DNA of 64,000 nt from Melioribacteraceae bacterium (lineage in GTDB: Bacteria > Bacteroidota > Ignavibacteria > Ignavibacteriales > Melioribacteraceae), in contig JAOADJ010000037.1 in the NCBI GenBank assembly GCA_026417375.1, positions 124,001 to 188,000 on the forward strand, read 5' to 3'. Numbering within the stretch: position 1 is the stretch's first letter; each line of letters opens with the position of its first letter. Under the pieces are notes generated by a model that ran no database searches, was not told where the DNA came from, and saw only the letters and a list, made by a program, of their open reading frames with translations. Below, one piece after another: positions 8,769-17,231 of the stretch. The translations under genes and the position numbers were made by a program.

Positions 8769-9212
8769 ATGAAAAAATACAAAATGAAAATTAATGGTAA
8801 CGATTACGAAGTTGATATATTGAATGTTGATGATAACATTGCAGAAGTTTCAGTGAATGGAGAAAAATATACAGTTGAACTTGAGAAGAAAAGCCAAACT
8901 TCTAAAACACCAAAACTTGTTCGTTCTGTTGCTGCTCCTTCAACAGATATTGATAAATCAATTGCAAAGACAAGTAATCCAACTGAACAAAAAGGAGTTG
9001 GTTATATTAAATCTCCATTACCAGGTGTTATATTAAATATAGATGTAAATGTAGGAGATGAAGTTAAAATTGGTCAAAGGTTGCTCGTTCTTGAAGCGAT
9101 GAAAATGGAAAATAATATTAATTCTGATAAGAATGGAAAAGTTGTTTCAATAAAAGTAAAGCCAGGTGATAGTGTATTGGAAGGGGATTTACTTATCGAG
9201 ATTGGAGTTTAA
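8769..9212 (+). CDS. mmdC: Biotin carboxyl-carrier subunit of methylmalonyl-CoA decarboxylase
   Basis: Carries the carboxyl group between MmdA and the membrane subunit MmdB. The 147-residue protein has an N-terminal beta-rich segment, a Ser/Thr/Lys/Pro-containing linker (about residues 41-75) and a C-terminal biotinyl domain with the biotinylation motif EAMKM (biotin on Lys112). The flexible linker suits a carrier that swings between two active sites. It is packed between mmdD and mmdB with gaps of ten and two bases. No biotin protein ligase is encoded in the window. Confidence 0.95.
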   Translation: MKKYKMKINGNDYEVDILNVDDNIAEVSVNGEKYTVELEKKSQTSKTPKLVRSVAAPSTDIDKSIAKTSNPTEQKGVGYIKSPLPGVILNIDVNVGDEVKIGQRLLVLEAMKMENNINSDKNGKVVSIKVKPGDSVLEGDLLIEIGV

Positions 9213-9214
9213 AG

Positions 9215-10378
9215 ATGGGAAATTTTCTTGAATTTACAGCTCATGGTTTTGATCAATTTATGAGATATACTGCATTTGCAAATTTTACTATTGGTCATTT
9301 GATAATGATTATTGTTGCTTTTGTTTTTATTTACCTTGCAATTGCAAAAGATTATGAGCCATTACTTTTAGTACCCATTGGTTTTGGAATTTTGGTTGGC
9401 AATATTCCATTTTTAGAAAATGCGAATCTTCAAATTGGAATTTATGAAAAAGGAAGTGTATTAAATTATTTATACTTTGGTGTAAGTAACGGAATTTATC
9501 CACCATTAATTTTTCTTGGAATTGGAGCAATGACAGATTTTTCATACTTGCTTTCAAATCCAAAATTAATTTTGATTGGTGCAGCTGCTCAACTTGGAAT
9601 TTTTGGAGCTTATACTATTGCTCTTTTATTAGGATTTTTACCTCAACAGGCAGCTGCAATTGGAATTATTGGCGGTGCCGATGGTCCTACTGCAATTTTT
9701 CTTGCCTCAAAATTAGCTCCTGAACTTGTAGGTGCTATTGCAGTTTCAGCTTATTCTTATATGGCTCTTGTTCCAGTTATTCAACCGCCTATTATGAAAT
9801 TGTTAACAACTGAAAAAGAAAGATTAATAAAAATGAAGCCTCCTCGACAGGTAAGCAAATTAGAAAAAGTACTGTTTCCTATTGTAGGACTTTTGCTTAC
9901 CTGTTTTATTACTCCTTCTGCTTTGCCTTTACTTGGTATGTTATTTTTTGGAAATATATTAAAAGAAAGTGGTGTTACTAAAAGATTAGCCGACACAGCA
10001 AAAGGACCAATGATTGATGTTGTTACTATTTTAATTGGTTTAACTGTAGGAGCTTCAACTCAGGCAACAACATTTTTAACTGCTAAATCTGTTGGAATTT
10101 TTGCTCTGGGTGCTTTTTCTTTTATGGTAGCTACTTTTGGTGGTGTAATTTTCGCAAAAATTATGAATTTATTTTTAACTGATGAAAATAAAATTAATCC
10201 TTTAATAGGAAATGCAGGTGTTTCTGCTGTGCCAGATAGCGCAAGAGTTTCTCAAATGATTGGGTTACAATACGATCCTAAAAATCATTTACTGATGCAT
10301 GCTATGGCTCCAAATGTTGCGGGTGTTATTGGCTCTGCTGTTGCTGCTGGTATTTTACTTTCATTTTTTATGGGATAA
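9215..10378 (+). CDS. mmdB: Na+-translocating methylmalonyl-CoA decarboxylase beta subunit
   Basis: Integral membrane subunit that decarboxylates carboxybiotin and exports Na+ (OadB/MmdB/GcdB family). The 387 residues are mostly hydrophobic, with about nine to eleven helices. The signature GGADGPTAIFLASKLAP (about residue 148) contains the Asp implicated in Na+ binding in this family. The second conserved loop reads GNAGVSAVPDSARVSQ (about residue 329). It is the last gene of the unit and is followed by a GC-containing hairpin at 10400-10425. Its presence separates this operon from a simple propionyl-CoA carboxylase and implies that propionate formation here conserves energy as a sodium gradient. 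Confidence 0.96.
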   Translation: MGNFLEFTAHGFDQFMRYTAFANFTIGHLIMIIVAFVFIYLAIAKDYEPLLLVPIGFGILVGNIPFLENANLQIGIYEKGSVLNYLYFGVSNGIYPPLIFLGIGAMTDFSYLLSNPKLILIGAAAQLGIFGAYTIALLLGFLPQQAAAIGIIGGADGPTAIFLASKLAPELVGAIAVSAYSYMALVPVIQPPIMKLLTTEKERLIKMKPPRQVSKLEKVLFPIVGLLLTCFITPSALPLLGMLFFGNILKESGVTKRLADTAKGPMIDVVTILIGLTVGASTQATTFLTAKSVGIFALGAFSFMVATFGGVIFAKIMNLFLTDENKINPLIGNAGVSAVPDSARVSQMIGLQYDPKNHLLMHAMAPNVAGVIGSAVAAGILLSFFMG

Positions 10379-10399
10379 TTATTTTCAATTAATAAAATG

Positions 10400-10425
10400 T
10401 GGGAGATTAAGTTTATAATCTCCCA
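10400..10425 (+). terminator. Hairpin after the methylmalonyl-CoA operon
   Basis: tgggagatta (10400-10409) and taatctccca (10416-10425) form a perfect 10-bp stem with a 6-base loop, 22 bases after the mmdB stop. No U-tract follows, so it may be a 3'-end stabiliser rather than a strong terminator. Confidence 0.6.
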
Positions 10426-10457
10426 TAATCAATTAGGTTTTTCAATTCATTAGTTCA

Positions 10458-10465
10458 TATCTTTG
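10458..10465 (+). promoter_or_regulatory. Candidate -7 element (TAnnTTTG) for terC
   Basis: TATCTTTG exactly matches the Bacteroidota -7 consensus TAnnTTTG and lies 21 bases before the terC ATG, after the mmdB hairpin. I could not identify a convincing -33 TTG at the usual distance. A match in an AT-rich gap can arise by chance. Confidence 0.4.
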
Positions 10466-10486
10466 CACAAAAAATTTTAGGAAAAA

Positions 10487-11434
10487 ATGGAAGTACATTT
10501 TCTTTTCTGGGTTATTTTTGCTGTTTTATTCATAATAGTTTTCGCACTTGACATGATGTATGCAAGCCATCATCATGGTGAAATTAATATGAAAGCTGCA
10601 GTTATGTGGAGCGTTATTTGGATTGCTGCAGGGTTTGCTTTTGCTATTTTAATATTTTACTATTTTCCCGAAGGGCACACTAAAAGTTTTGAATATATTG
10701 CTGCATATTTAATAGAAAAATCATTGTCTGTTGATAATCTTTTTGTGTTTCTGTTAATATTTGGTGCAATGAAAATTCCTGAAAATCATCAACATAGAAT
10801 ATTAATGTGGGGAATTGTTGGTGCAGTTGTTTTAAGAATTGTTTTCATTCTTGCCGGTGTTCAATTATTAAAGATGTTTAGTTTTATGATTTATGTCTTT
10901 GGATTTATTCTTGTAGTTACTGCGGCTAAAATGATTTTTTCCAAAAATGAAGAAATTCATCCTGATGATAATTTATTTGTAAAACTGACTAAAAAGTTTT
11001 TTCCTGTTAAAACAGATGTAAATACAGATCATTTTTTTGTAAAAATTAATGGTAAAAGATATGCAACTTTGGCTTTTATAACTTTAGTATTAATTGAATC
11101 TACAGATGTAGTTTTTGCAGTTGATTCAATTCCAGCAGTACTTGCAATTTCTCATGATCCATTTATTGCAATAACTTCGAATCTTTTTGCAATTCTAGGG
11201 TTGCGTTCTCTCTTTTTTGCTTTAGTTGGTATTTTGAATTTATTCAGATACTTAAAGTATGGAATATCATTTATATTGTTTTTTATTGGTGTTAAAATGA
11301 TAATAAGTGGATACGTTCACATACCCGTACAAATTTCATTAATTGTAATTATAGCCACTTTAGCAATTTCAATTTTTGCATCTGTTGTAATTAAAGAAAG
11401 TGATGAATCAAAGAAAAAAACTATTATCAAATAG
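10487..11434 (+). CDS. TerC/Alx-family membrane protein
   Basis: A 315-residue polytopic membrane protein of the TerC family, whose members are linked to metal-ion (notably manganese) export and tellurite resistance. About nine helices are predicted by eye. The hallmark acidic membrane motifs are present: SVDNLFVFLLIFGAMKIP (about residue 81) and LIESTDVVFAVDSIPAVLAI (about residue 204). The ribosome-binding site tagg lies close to the ATG. It stands alone between the mmd operon and the convergent symporter gene. No yybP-type riboswitch is apparent in the short leader. Substrate is not deducible from sequence. Confidence 0.9.
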   Translation: MEVHFLFWVIFAVLFIIVFALDMMYASHHHGEINMKAAVMWSVIWIAAGFAFAILIFYYFPEGHTKSFEYIAAYLIEKSLSVDNLFVFLLIFGAMKIPENHQHRILMWGIVGAVVLRIVFILAGVQLLKMFSFMIYVFGFILVVTAAKMIFSKNEEIHPDDNLFVKLTKKFFPVKTDVNTDHFFVKINGKRYATLAFITLVLIESTDVVFAVDSIPAVLAISHDPFIAITSNLFAILGLRSLFFALVGILNLFRYLKYGISFILFFIGVKMIISGYVHIPVQISLIVIIATLAISIFASVVIKESDESKKKTIIK

Positions 11435-11438
11435 TAAA

Positions 11439-12707
11439 TTATTCTTTTAATGTATATCCTTCGCTTTTGGCAATGTAAGCAGCACAAGTAATATCTCCGC
11501 TTACATTTAAAACTGTTCTACACATATCAAGTATTCTATCTACACCAAGTATTATCGCAATACCTTCTGGTGGAACATTAACCATTGCAAGAACCATAAC
11601 AAGCAAAGGAATAGAACCAGAAGGAACTCCTGCAGAACCAATTGCAGTTAATACACTCATCAATACAACTATAAGTTGAACTCCCAAAGAAAGCTCAACT
11701 CCAAACACCTGAGCTAAAAATAAAACAGTAACACCTTCAAATAGAGCTGTCCCATTCATATTCATTGTTGCACCAAGTGGTAATACAAAGCCAGTAACTT
11801 GCTGTGGAATTCCTAAATTAGTTTGTGAAACAGAAATTGTAGTTGGCAATGTAGCGTTGCTAGAACTTGTAGAAAATGCAGTGAGAATAACTGTTTCAAT
11901 TTTTTTAAAGAATTTTATGGGATTATATTTTACAAGTAATTTTAATAGCAAAGAGAATGTTCCCAAAAAATGTAAGATTAAACCTACCAAAACCGTAATA
12001 ACGTACATGCTTAAAGCAACAAGTAAATCAAAACCAAAACGAGATGTAACACTAAAGATTAAAGCAAAAACTCCATATGGAGCAAGTTTCATTGCAATGT
12101 TAATTACCTTTACAGTAATATCATTAATAGCTTCTAATATTTTGATAAGTGTATTTGCTTTTTCTTTATCAATTAATGTTAAAGCAATTCCAACAATTAA
12201 GGAAAAGAAAATTAAAGCAAGCATATCCGGATTTGGTTTTGCTACGGCAGCAATAGGATTTCTTGGTATAATATTTACAAGTGTTTGAATTCCGAATTCA
12301 GTTTTTTCTGTAGTTGCTTTTATATCGCTTGCTTGTGTTTTATAAGACTCCATTAAATTAATTTTAGTTTCTTGAGGTAGGTAATCACCGGGTCGAATTA
12401 AATTAACTAATATTAAACCAATTGTAACAGCAAATGTTGTAACAACAAAAAAATAAAGTATTGTTCTTATTCCAATTCTGCCAAGTTTTTTTAAATCACC
12501 AATTTGAGCAACACCTAATGCTAAACTTGCAAATACAAGTGGAATAACCATCATTATTAAGAAATTTAAAAATATTTTTCCTAGTGGATCTGTTAAATAA
12601 GTTTGAATAAAATTTGTAAACAAAGAATCTTTATAAGTAAAATTTATTAAAATGCCCAGAATTGCGCCGCTGATTAATCCAATAAAAATTTTAGTGTGTC
12701 GGCTCAT
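11439..12707 (-). CDS. Dicarboxylate/amino acid:cation symporter (DAACS family)
   Basis: A 422-residue secondary transporter of the GltP/DctA family importing glutamate, aspartate or C4-dicarboxylates with Na+ or H+. Diagnostic segments are AFSTSSSNATLPTT (hairpin HP1 serine-rich motif), GATMNMNGTALFEGV (helix 7 NMDGT-type motif), and SAGVPSGSIPLLVMVL (HP2). The long loop at about residues 105-150 is Lys/Thr-rich. The C-terminal helix carries LGVDRILDMCRTVLNVSGD, where the conserved Arg for substrate carboxylate is expected. The start has an aaggaa site. It is transcribed divergently from the M1 peptidase gene and ends four bases from the convergent terC gene. Confidence 0.94.
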   Translation of the reverse strand: MSRHTKIFIGLISGAILGILINFTYKDSLFTNFIQTYLTDPLGKIFLNFLIMMVIPLVFASLALGVAQIGDLKKLGRIGIRTILYFFVVTTFAVTIGLILVNLIRPGDYLPQETKINLMESYKTQASDIKATTEKTEFGIQTLVNIIPRNPIAAVAKPNPDMLALIFFSLIVGIALTLIDKEKANTLIKILEAINDITVKVINIAMKLAPYGVFALIFSVTSRFGFDLLVALSMYVITVLVGLILHFLGTFSLLLKLLVKYNPIKFFKKIETVILTAFSTSSSNATLPTTISVSQTNLGIPQQVTGFVLPLGATMNMNGTALFEGVTVLFLAQVFGVELSLGVQLIVVLMSVLTAIGSAGVPSGSIPLLVMVLAMVNVPPEGIAIILGVDRILDMCRTVLNVSGDITCAAYIAKSEGYTLKE

Positions 12708-12729
12708 TTTAAATTCCTTAAATTAAATA

Positions 12730-12743
12730 GTAACTTTAGTTAC
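12730..12743. promoter_or_regulatory. Palindrome in the divergent promoter region (possible operator)
   Basis: gtaact-tt-agttac is a 6-2-6 inverted repeat lying 23 bases upstream of the symporter ATG and 50 bases upstream of the M1 peptidase ATG. Its location between divergent genes and its symmetry suggest a binding site for a dimeric regulator. No regulator gene is adjacent, and the repeat is short. Confidence 0.3.
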
Positions 12744-12792
12744 AATTATAAAACATTTCATATTTAAATAAACTTTTTCTTTGGAAATAATT

Positions 12793-14817
12793 ATGAAAAA
12801 TTTTTACATAATAATTATCAATCTATTAATCGGAATTAATTTATATCCACAAAATTTAGGTGAAGATTTTTGTTCATCATCAAAAACAAGTTCATTTAAT
12901 AGATTATCAAAAATATCTGAAATAACATATCCGGGCGATAGCAATATTGATGTGACATATTACAGATTAAACTTGAAAGTAACAGCAAATCCAAATTTTT
13001 TAGAAGGAAAAATTACAATTAAAGCTAAACCAACCGTAAATAGTCTTTCATTATTCTATCTTGATTTAAAAAATAATTTAGCAGTTTCAAAAGTCTTATC
13101 AGGAATAACAAATTTAAGTTTTGTTCAAACAGTAGATCATAAATTATCAATAACTCTGGAAAGAAATTATTCAAAAGGTGAAACATTTACCGTAGATATT
13201 TATTACAGTGGTGTTCCTACTGCTGGAACAGGTACAATAAGTAGTGCATCATTCTCATTTTATGATAGTGGGGCTCAAAAAGTAACAATTGCATCATTAA
13301 GCCAACCTTATGGTGCCCGTGATTGGTGGCCCAGTAAGGATACTCCTGCAGATAAACCTGATTCAACAGAAATTGTAATTACTTGTTCAAGTAATTTATA
13401 TGCTGTTTCAAATGGGAATTTAACTGCTGTTATTGATAATTTTAATGGTACAAAAACTTATTGGTGGAAAACAACTTATCCTATAGCAAATTATTTAATA
13501 TCAATTGCTGTAAGTGATTATTTAATTTATCAAGATGAATTTGTCTATAACGATGGAAGAAAATTTCCAATAATACATTATAATTATCCAACCCGACTAA
13601 CAGATTCAAGAAAAACAGTTCTTAACAAAACAAAAAACATGATGAAATTTTTTTCCGATAAATTTGGAGAGTATCCGTTTATAAAAGAAAAATATGCACA
13701 TGCTGAATTTTCATGGAGTGGGGGAATGGAACATCAAACGTGTACTTCTATGGGTGGAAGCGCGATGAATAGTGAAAGTACAATTGCCCACGAATTAGCT
13801 CACCAATGGTTTGGAGATAAAATAACTTGTAAAGACTGGCAAAACATTTGGCTTAACGAAGGATTTGCAACGTATCTTGATAAATTATATCACGAAGATG
13901 CCTATGGTGTATCATACTTTAAACAATTAATGAGCACAGTTTTTTCAAATGCAAAAAGAGCTACCGGAACAATATATGTTCAAAATATTAATAGCGAATC
14001 TGAAATATTTAGCAGTGCAAGATCATATAACAAAGGTGCTGCTGTTCTTCATATGTTGAGAGGAATTGTTGGTGATGAAATGTTTTTTAAAATATTAAAA
14101 GAATATGCAAATGATCCTAAGCTTGCTTATGGTGTTGCAGTCACAGAAGATTTTCAAAGAGTAGCTCAACAGGTAACTCAAACTGACTTGGGTTATTTTT
14201 TCCAACAATGGATTTATGGTGAAAACTATCCAAAATATACTGTTGGAAAGAGTATCAAAAAAAATAATGATGATTCATATAGTGTGATTTTTAGACTAAG
14301 ACAAAGTGCAAATTCAAATCCATCTTATTTTATAATGCCGATTAAGGTAAGAGTAAGTTTCATTAATGGATCGTTGGATACAACTTTATTTAATAATCAA
14401 CAAGAACAAGCCTGGGTTTTAAATTTCAAAAATAAAATTCCAACTGATATTGAATTAGATCCCGACAATTGGTTATTAAAAGATATTATTGCAATTACTA
14501 AAATTGAAGATGAAAAATTATTGCCAAGTGAATTTGAATTATCACAAAATTATCCAAATCCTTTTGGGGAAGCTGTTCAGTCCGAAAATCCTGCAACTGT
14601 TATAAATTATAAAATTCAAAAAGATGGATATGTAACACTAAAAGTTTATGATGCAATCGGGAAAGAAATTGCAACATTGGTGGATGAATATCAAAAGTCG
14701 GGTGAATATAAATCAGTATTTAGAGCATTAAGCAATGATTTACCAAGCGGAGTATATTTTTATACAATAAATTTTAATGGCAATATTCAAAGTAAAAAAA
14801 TGATTTTGTTAAAATGA
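12793..14817 (+). CDS. Secreted M1-family metallopeptidase with T9SS sorting domain
   Basis: A zinc aminopeptidase-type enzyme of 674 residues exported to the surface. After an N-terminal signal peptide ending near YPQ, an M1 beta-sandwich domain precedes the catalytic domain. That domain carries GGMEHQ (substrate-recognition GxMEN equivalent), HELAHQWFGD (HExxHx18E zinc site) and the downstream Glu in NEGFATY. The last 95 or so residues form a type IX secretion sorting domain beginning ELSQNYPNPF and ending SKKMILLK. The ATG at 12793 is preferred over a TTG at 12781. The conserved box is interrupted after NPF by about seven residues, as in the next gene. The downstream esterase overlaps by ATGA. 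Confidence 0.92.
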   Translation: MKNFYIIIINLLIGINLYPQNLGEDFCSSSKTSSFNRLSKISEITYPGDSNIDVTYYRLNLKVTANPNFLEGKITIKAKPTVNSLSLFYLDLKNNLAVSKVLSGITNLSFVQTVDHKLSITLERNYSKGETFTVDIYYSGVPTAGTGTISSASFSFYDSGAQKVTIASLSQPYGARDWWPSKDTPADKPDSTEIVITCSSNLYAVSNGNLTAVIDNFNGTKTYWWKTTYPIANYLISIAVSDYLIYQDEFVYNDGRKFPIIHYNYPTRLTDSRKTVLNKTKNMMKFFSDKFGEYPFIKEKYAHAEFSWSGGMEHQTCTSMGGSAMNSESTIAHELAHQWFGDKITCKDWQNIWLNEGFATYLDKLYHEDAYGVSYFKQLMSTVFSNAKRATGTIYVQNINSESEIFSSARSYNKGAAVLHMLRGIVGDEMFFKILKEYANDPKLAYGVAVTEDFQRVAQQVTQTDLGYFFQQWIYGENYPKYTVGKSIKKNNDDSYSVIFRLRQSANSNPSYFIMPIKVRVSFINGSLDTTLFNNQQEQAWVLNFKNKIPTDIELDPDNWLLKDIIAITKIEDEKLLPSEFELSQNYPNPFGEAVQSENPATVINYKIQKDGYVTLKVYDAIGKEIATLVDEYQKSGEYKSVFRALSNDLPSGVYFYTINFNGNIQSKKMILLK

Positions 14818-16004
14818 AAAATATCTTTAAAAAAATATTTATTGTTTTTGTAGTTACTTCAAAATTAATTTCACAAACTCAACCAACATATTCAAATATT
14901 GATTATGGTGGAAGTGGTAACCAAAGACAAATGTTAGATATTTATATTCCCACAAACAGCAAAGGACCATTTCCAGTTGTAGTTTGGATTCATGGTGGTG
15001 GTTGGTTGGGTGGTTCTAAAAGTAATGTAAATGGATTGTTTTTGTTAAATCATGGTATTGCATTAATTAGTATTAATTATAGATTATCTACAGAAGCAAT
15101 TTTTCCTGCTCAAATTTATGATTGTAAAGGTGCAATAAGGTGGATTAAAGCAAATTCAACAAAATATAATTTTAACCCTAATAAAATAGGTGTATTTGGT
15201 AGTTCTGCCGGTGGGCATCTTGCTGCACTTTTAGGTAGCGCTGGTGATGTGAAAAATCTTGAAGGTAATGTTGGCGGAAATTTATCTTATTCAAGTAGAG
15301 TACAAGCTGTGTGCGATTGGTTTGGTCCAACAAATTTTTTAACAATTGTAAATTATCCAAGTGTTATTGATCATGGTTCACCATTTTCTCCGGAAGGATT
15401 ATTAATAGGTGGAGCTATAAGAGATAATATCGAAAAAGCAAAAGAAGTAAGTCCAATTACTTATGTGTCTAAAGATGATCCTCCAATTTTAATAATGCAT
15501 GGTACTGTTGATATGACCGTACCTTTTCATCAAAGTGTTGAATTAGATTCTGCATATAAAATGATTAATCATGATGTGTTATTTATTCCCCAACAAGATG
15601 CTGGTCATGGTGGTGGGGCATTTAATTCAGATTCAACAAGAAATAGAGTAATTAATTTTTTTAAGAGAACTTTATTAAATAACACTTCTATTAAAAGTAG
15701 TAATGAATTACCAACAGATTTTAGATTAGAACAAAATTTTCCAAATCCATTTGGTAAATTATTTCAATATGAAAATCCAACTACAATGATAAAGTACCAG
15801 ATTCAAAAAAGTGGATTTGTTACTTTGAAAGTTTATAACTCGATTGGAAAAGAAGTGGCAACATTGGTTAATGAATATCAGAATGCGGGTAATTATAATT
15901 CTGTTTTTGATGCTTTGAATATGAACTTATCAAACGGTGTTTATTTTTATACAATAAATTATAATGGTGAAATTCAATCGAAAAAGATGATTTTTGTAAA
16001 GTAA
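14814..16004 (+). CDS. Secreted alpha/beta-hydrolase (esterase-like) with T9SS sorting domain
   Basis: A 396-residue exported hydrolase. The signal peptide ends near SQT. The catalytic domain shows WIHGGGW (oxyanion hole, about residue 54), GSSAGGH (nucleophile Ser, about residue 130), an acid in HGTVDMTVPFHQ and a His in DAGHGGG, the arrangement of hormone-sensitive-lipase/acetyl-esterase-like enzymes. The C-terminal domain from RLEQNFPNPF to SKKMIFVK is a type IX secretion signal. It is strikingly similar to that of the preceding peptidase, including the same insertion after NPF. The ATG overlaps the previous stop by four bases, so the two are co-translated. Substrate is unknown. Confidence 0.9.
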   Translation: MKNIFKKIFIVFVVTSKLISQTQPTYSNIDYGGSGNQRQMLDIYIPTNSKGPFPVVVWIHGGGWLGGSKSNVNGLFLLNHGIALISINYRLSTEAIFPAQIYDCKGAIRWIKANSTKYNFNPNKIGVFGSSAGGHLAALLGSAGDVKNLEGNVGGNLSYSSRVQAVCDWFGPTNFLTIVNYPSVIDHGSPFSPEGLLIGGAIRDNIEKAKEVSPITYVSKDDPPILIMHGTVDMTVPFHQSVELDSAYKMINHDVLFIPQQDAGHGGGAFNSDSTRNRVINFFKRTLLNNTSIKSSNELPTDFRLEQNFPNPFGKLFQYENPTTMIKYQIQKSGFVTLKVYNSIGKEVATLVNEYQNAGNYNSVFDALNMNLSNGVYFYTINYNGEIQSKKMIFVK

Positions 16005-16063
16005 CTTTCAAACCTGATTGATTTTTTAAGTGATAACTTAAAAATCTAAATAGTGTAAAAATT

Positions 16064-16091
16064 AAAAAAGCTGCTTTTTAGCAGCTTTTTT
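16064..16091. terminator. Bidirectional intrinsic terminator
   Basis: aaaaaagctgc (16064-16074) and gcagctttttt (16081-16091) form an 11-bp stem with a 6-base loop, with T-runs in both directions. It serves the esterase gene on the plus strand and the small gene at 16113-16274 on the minus strand. A second AT-only hairpin lies at 16023-16044. Confidence 0.85.
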
Positions 16092-16112
16092 TTAGGAGGA
16101 AAAATGAAATAA

Positions 16113-16274
16113 TTAACTGATAGTATTAATCTTACTTATATCGTCAAGTTTTACAAATTTTTCTTGAAATTTATAAGTACCATTAGCAGATTTTACAGTT
16201 TTAATAACTTTTACATTAACGTGAGTTGATTTTACCTTTTTAGCTTTATCGCCAAAGGTTTGTTGTTTAGCCAT
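16113..16274 (-). CDS. Small basic protein, DUF4295-like
   Basis: A 53-residue frame starting MAKQQTFGDKAKKVKS and containing VKVIKTVKSANGTYKFQEKF. It has an AGAGG ribosome-binding site ten bases before the ATG, and a terminator after the stop. The Lys-rich start and the IKxVKSxxGxYxFxEK pattern recall the short DUF4295 proteins encoded beside ribosomal-protein genes in Bacteroidota, but this is a pattern resemblance from memory and the function is unknown. No ribosomal protein gene is adjacent. The clean flanking signals and codon pattern make a real gene likely. Confidence 0.75.
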   Translation of the reverse strand: MAKQQTFGDKAKKVKSTHVNVKVIKTVKSANGTYKFQEKFVKLDDISKINTIS

Positions 16275-16333
16275 TTTATAACCTCTTTAATTTTCTGTCG
16301 CAAATTTATAAAAAAATGATATTCTGACAAAAA

Positions 16334-16798
16334 TTAAATTAAATCAACAAAGATTGCGTTTGTAACTTTTGCCAAATTATCCGGTGAAATAAATATTTGC
16401 ATTCCACGAATACCGGCACTGCAATATATATTATCATGTAATTGAGCAGTTTCATCGATAAATGTTGGATATTCTTTTTTCATTCCAACGGGAGAACAAC
16501 CACCACGAATATAGCCGGTTAATGGTTGAAGTTCTTTTACTTTTATTAATTCTATACTTTTGCTTCCAGATGCTTTTGCTGCTTTTTTATAATTTAGTTC
16601 AAAATTGCCCGGAATAACAAAAACAAAAATTTCATTTCTTTCATTTCTTGCAACTAATGTTTTAAATACAATTTCCGGTTCGGCATTAATTTTTTTTGCA
16701 ACCGAAATTGCATCAATTTCATCTTCACTTGATAAATATTCAATTGTTTGATGTGGTATTTTTTGTAACTCTAAGATTCTTATTGCATTAGTTTTCAT
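16334..16798 (-). CDS. ybaK: Cys-tRNA(Pro)/aminoacyl-tRNA deacylase, YbaK family
   Basis: A trans-editing enzyme that hydrolyses Cys-tRNA(Pro) mischarged by prolyl-tRNA synthetase. The 154 residues match the single-domain YbaK/EbsC fold, with VFKTLVAR near residue 44, the Lys-containing NYKKAAKASGSKSIEL, and the family signature GYIRGGCSPVGMKK near residue 97, which includes the catalytic-pocket Gly-rich loop. The ATG shares one base with the stop of the haem-binding gene (TAATG), so the two are probably cotranscribed. Other INS-superfamily editors (ProXp-ala) are less likely given the GGCSPVG motif. Confidence 0.93.
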   Translation of the reverse strand: MKTNAIRILELQKIPHQTIEYLSSEDEIDAISVAKKINAEPEIVFKTLVARNERNEIFVFVIPGNFELNYKKAAKASGSKSIELIKVKELQPLTGYIRGGCSPVGMKKEYPTFIDETAQLHDNIYCSAGIRGMQIFISPDNLAKVTNAIFVDLI

Positions 16799-17220
16799 TA
16801 ATTACCAATTGCCCATTTTTTAATTGTTTGCTTTTTCATTAAATCCAATTTGGAAGATGGATGAAATAATGTATAATTACTTATTGGCATATTATCCTTT
16901 TCAATTTCTTCCCAAATTTCTTCTTTTAATTTTCTTTGTTTAGCAGGTAGTAATTTTTCCCAATCAGAAAAATTCAGATGTTCTCTTCCCTCAACTACAT
17001 CTTTACTAACCATCCAACTTACAGGTGCAACTTTGCTATACCAAGGCCATTTGGTTTCATTGGAATGACAATCGTAGCAAGATTGTTGTAAAATTGTTTT
17101 TACTTCTATTGGTGCATCTAAATCTGCTGTAACCGGTGGGTTTGTTTTTTCAACATTTATAAATTGTATTCCTGTTATTCCAATTAATATTAATAAAAAA
17201 ATTATTGTGGATAATCTCAT
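16798..17220 (-). CDS. Haem-binding-domain (cytochrome-like) exported protein
   Basis: A 140-residue protein with an N-terminal membrane anchor or signal (MRLSTIIFLLILIGITGIQF). A small domain follows with a single haem c attachment motif CYDCH in QQSCYDCHSNETKWPWYS, then APVSWMV and a Pro-rich NMPISNYTLFHPSSKL segment. This is the layout of the haem-binding domain family (PF14376-like) common in Bacteroidota, possibly c-type cytochromes of the periplasm. It has a strong aggagg ribosome-binding site and precedes ybaK. Redox partner and role are unknown. Confidence 0.85.
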   Translation of the reverse strand: MRLSTIIFLLILIGITGIQFINVEKTNPPVTADLDAPIEVKTILQQSCYDCHSNETKWPWYSKVAPVSWMVSKDVVEGREHLNFSDWEKLLPAKQRKLKEEIWEEIEKDNMPISNYTLFHPSSKLDLMKKQTIKKWAIGN

Positions 17221-17231
17221 TTACTCCTCCT

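Noticed and set aside
11857-12288. 143-residue frame opposite the DAACS symporter gene
   Set aside because: The minus-strand frame carries clear transporter motifs; the plus-strand frame is an antisense shadow.
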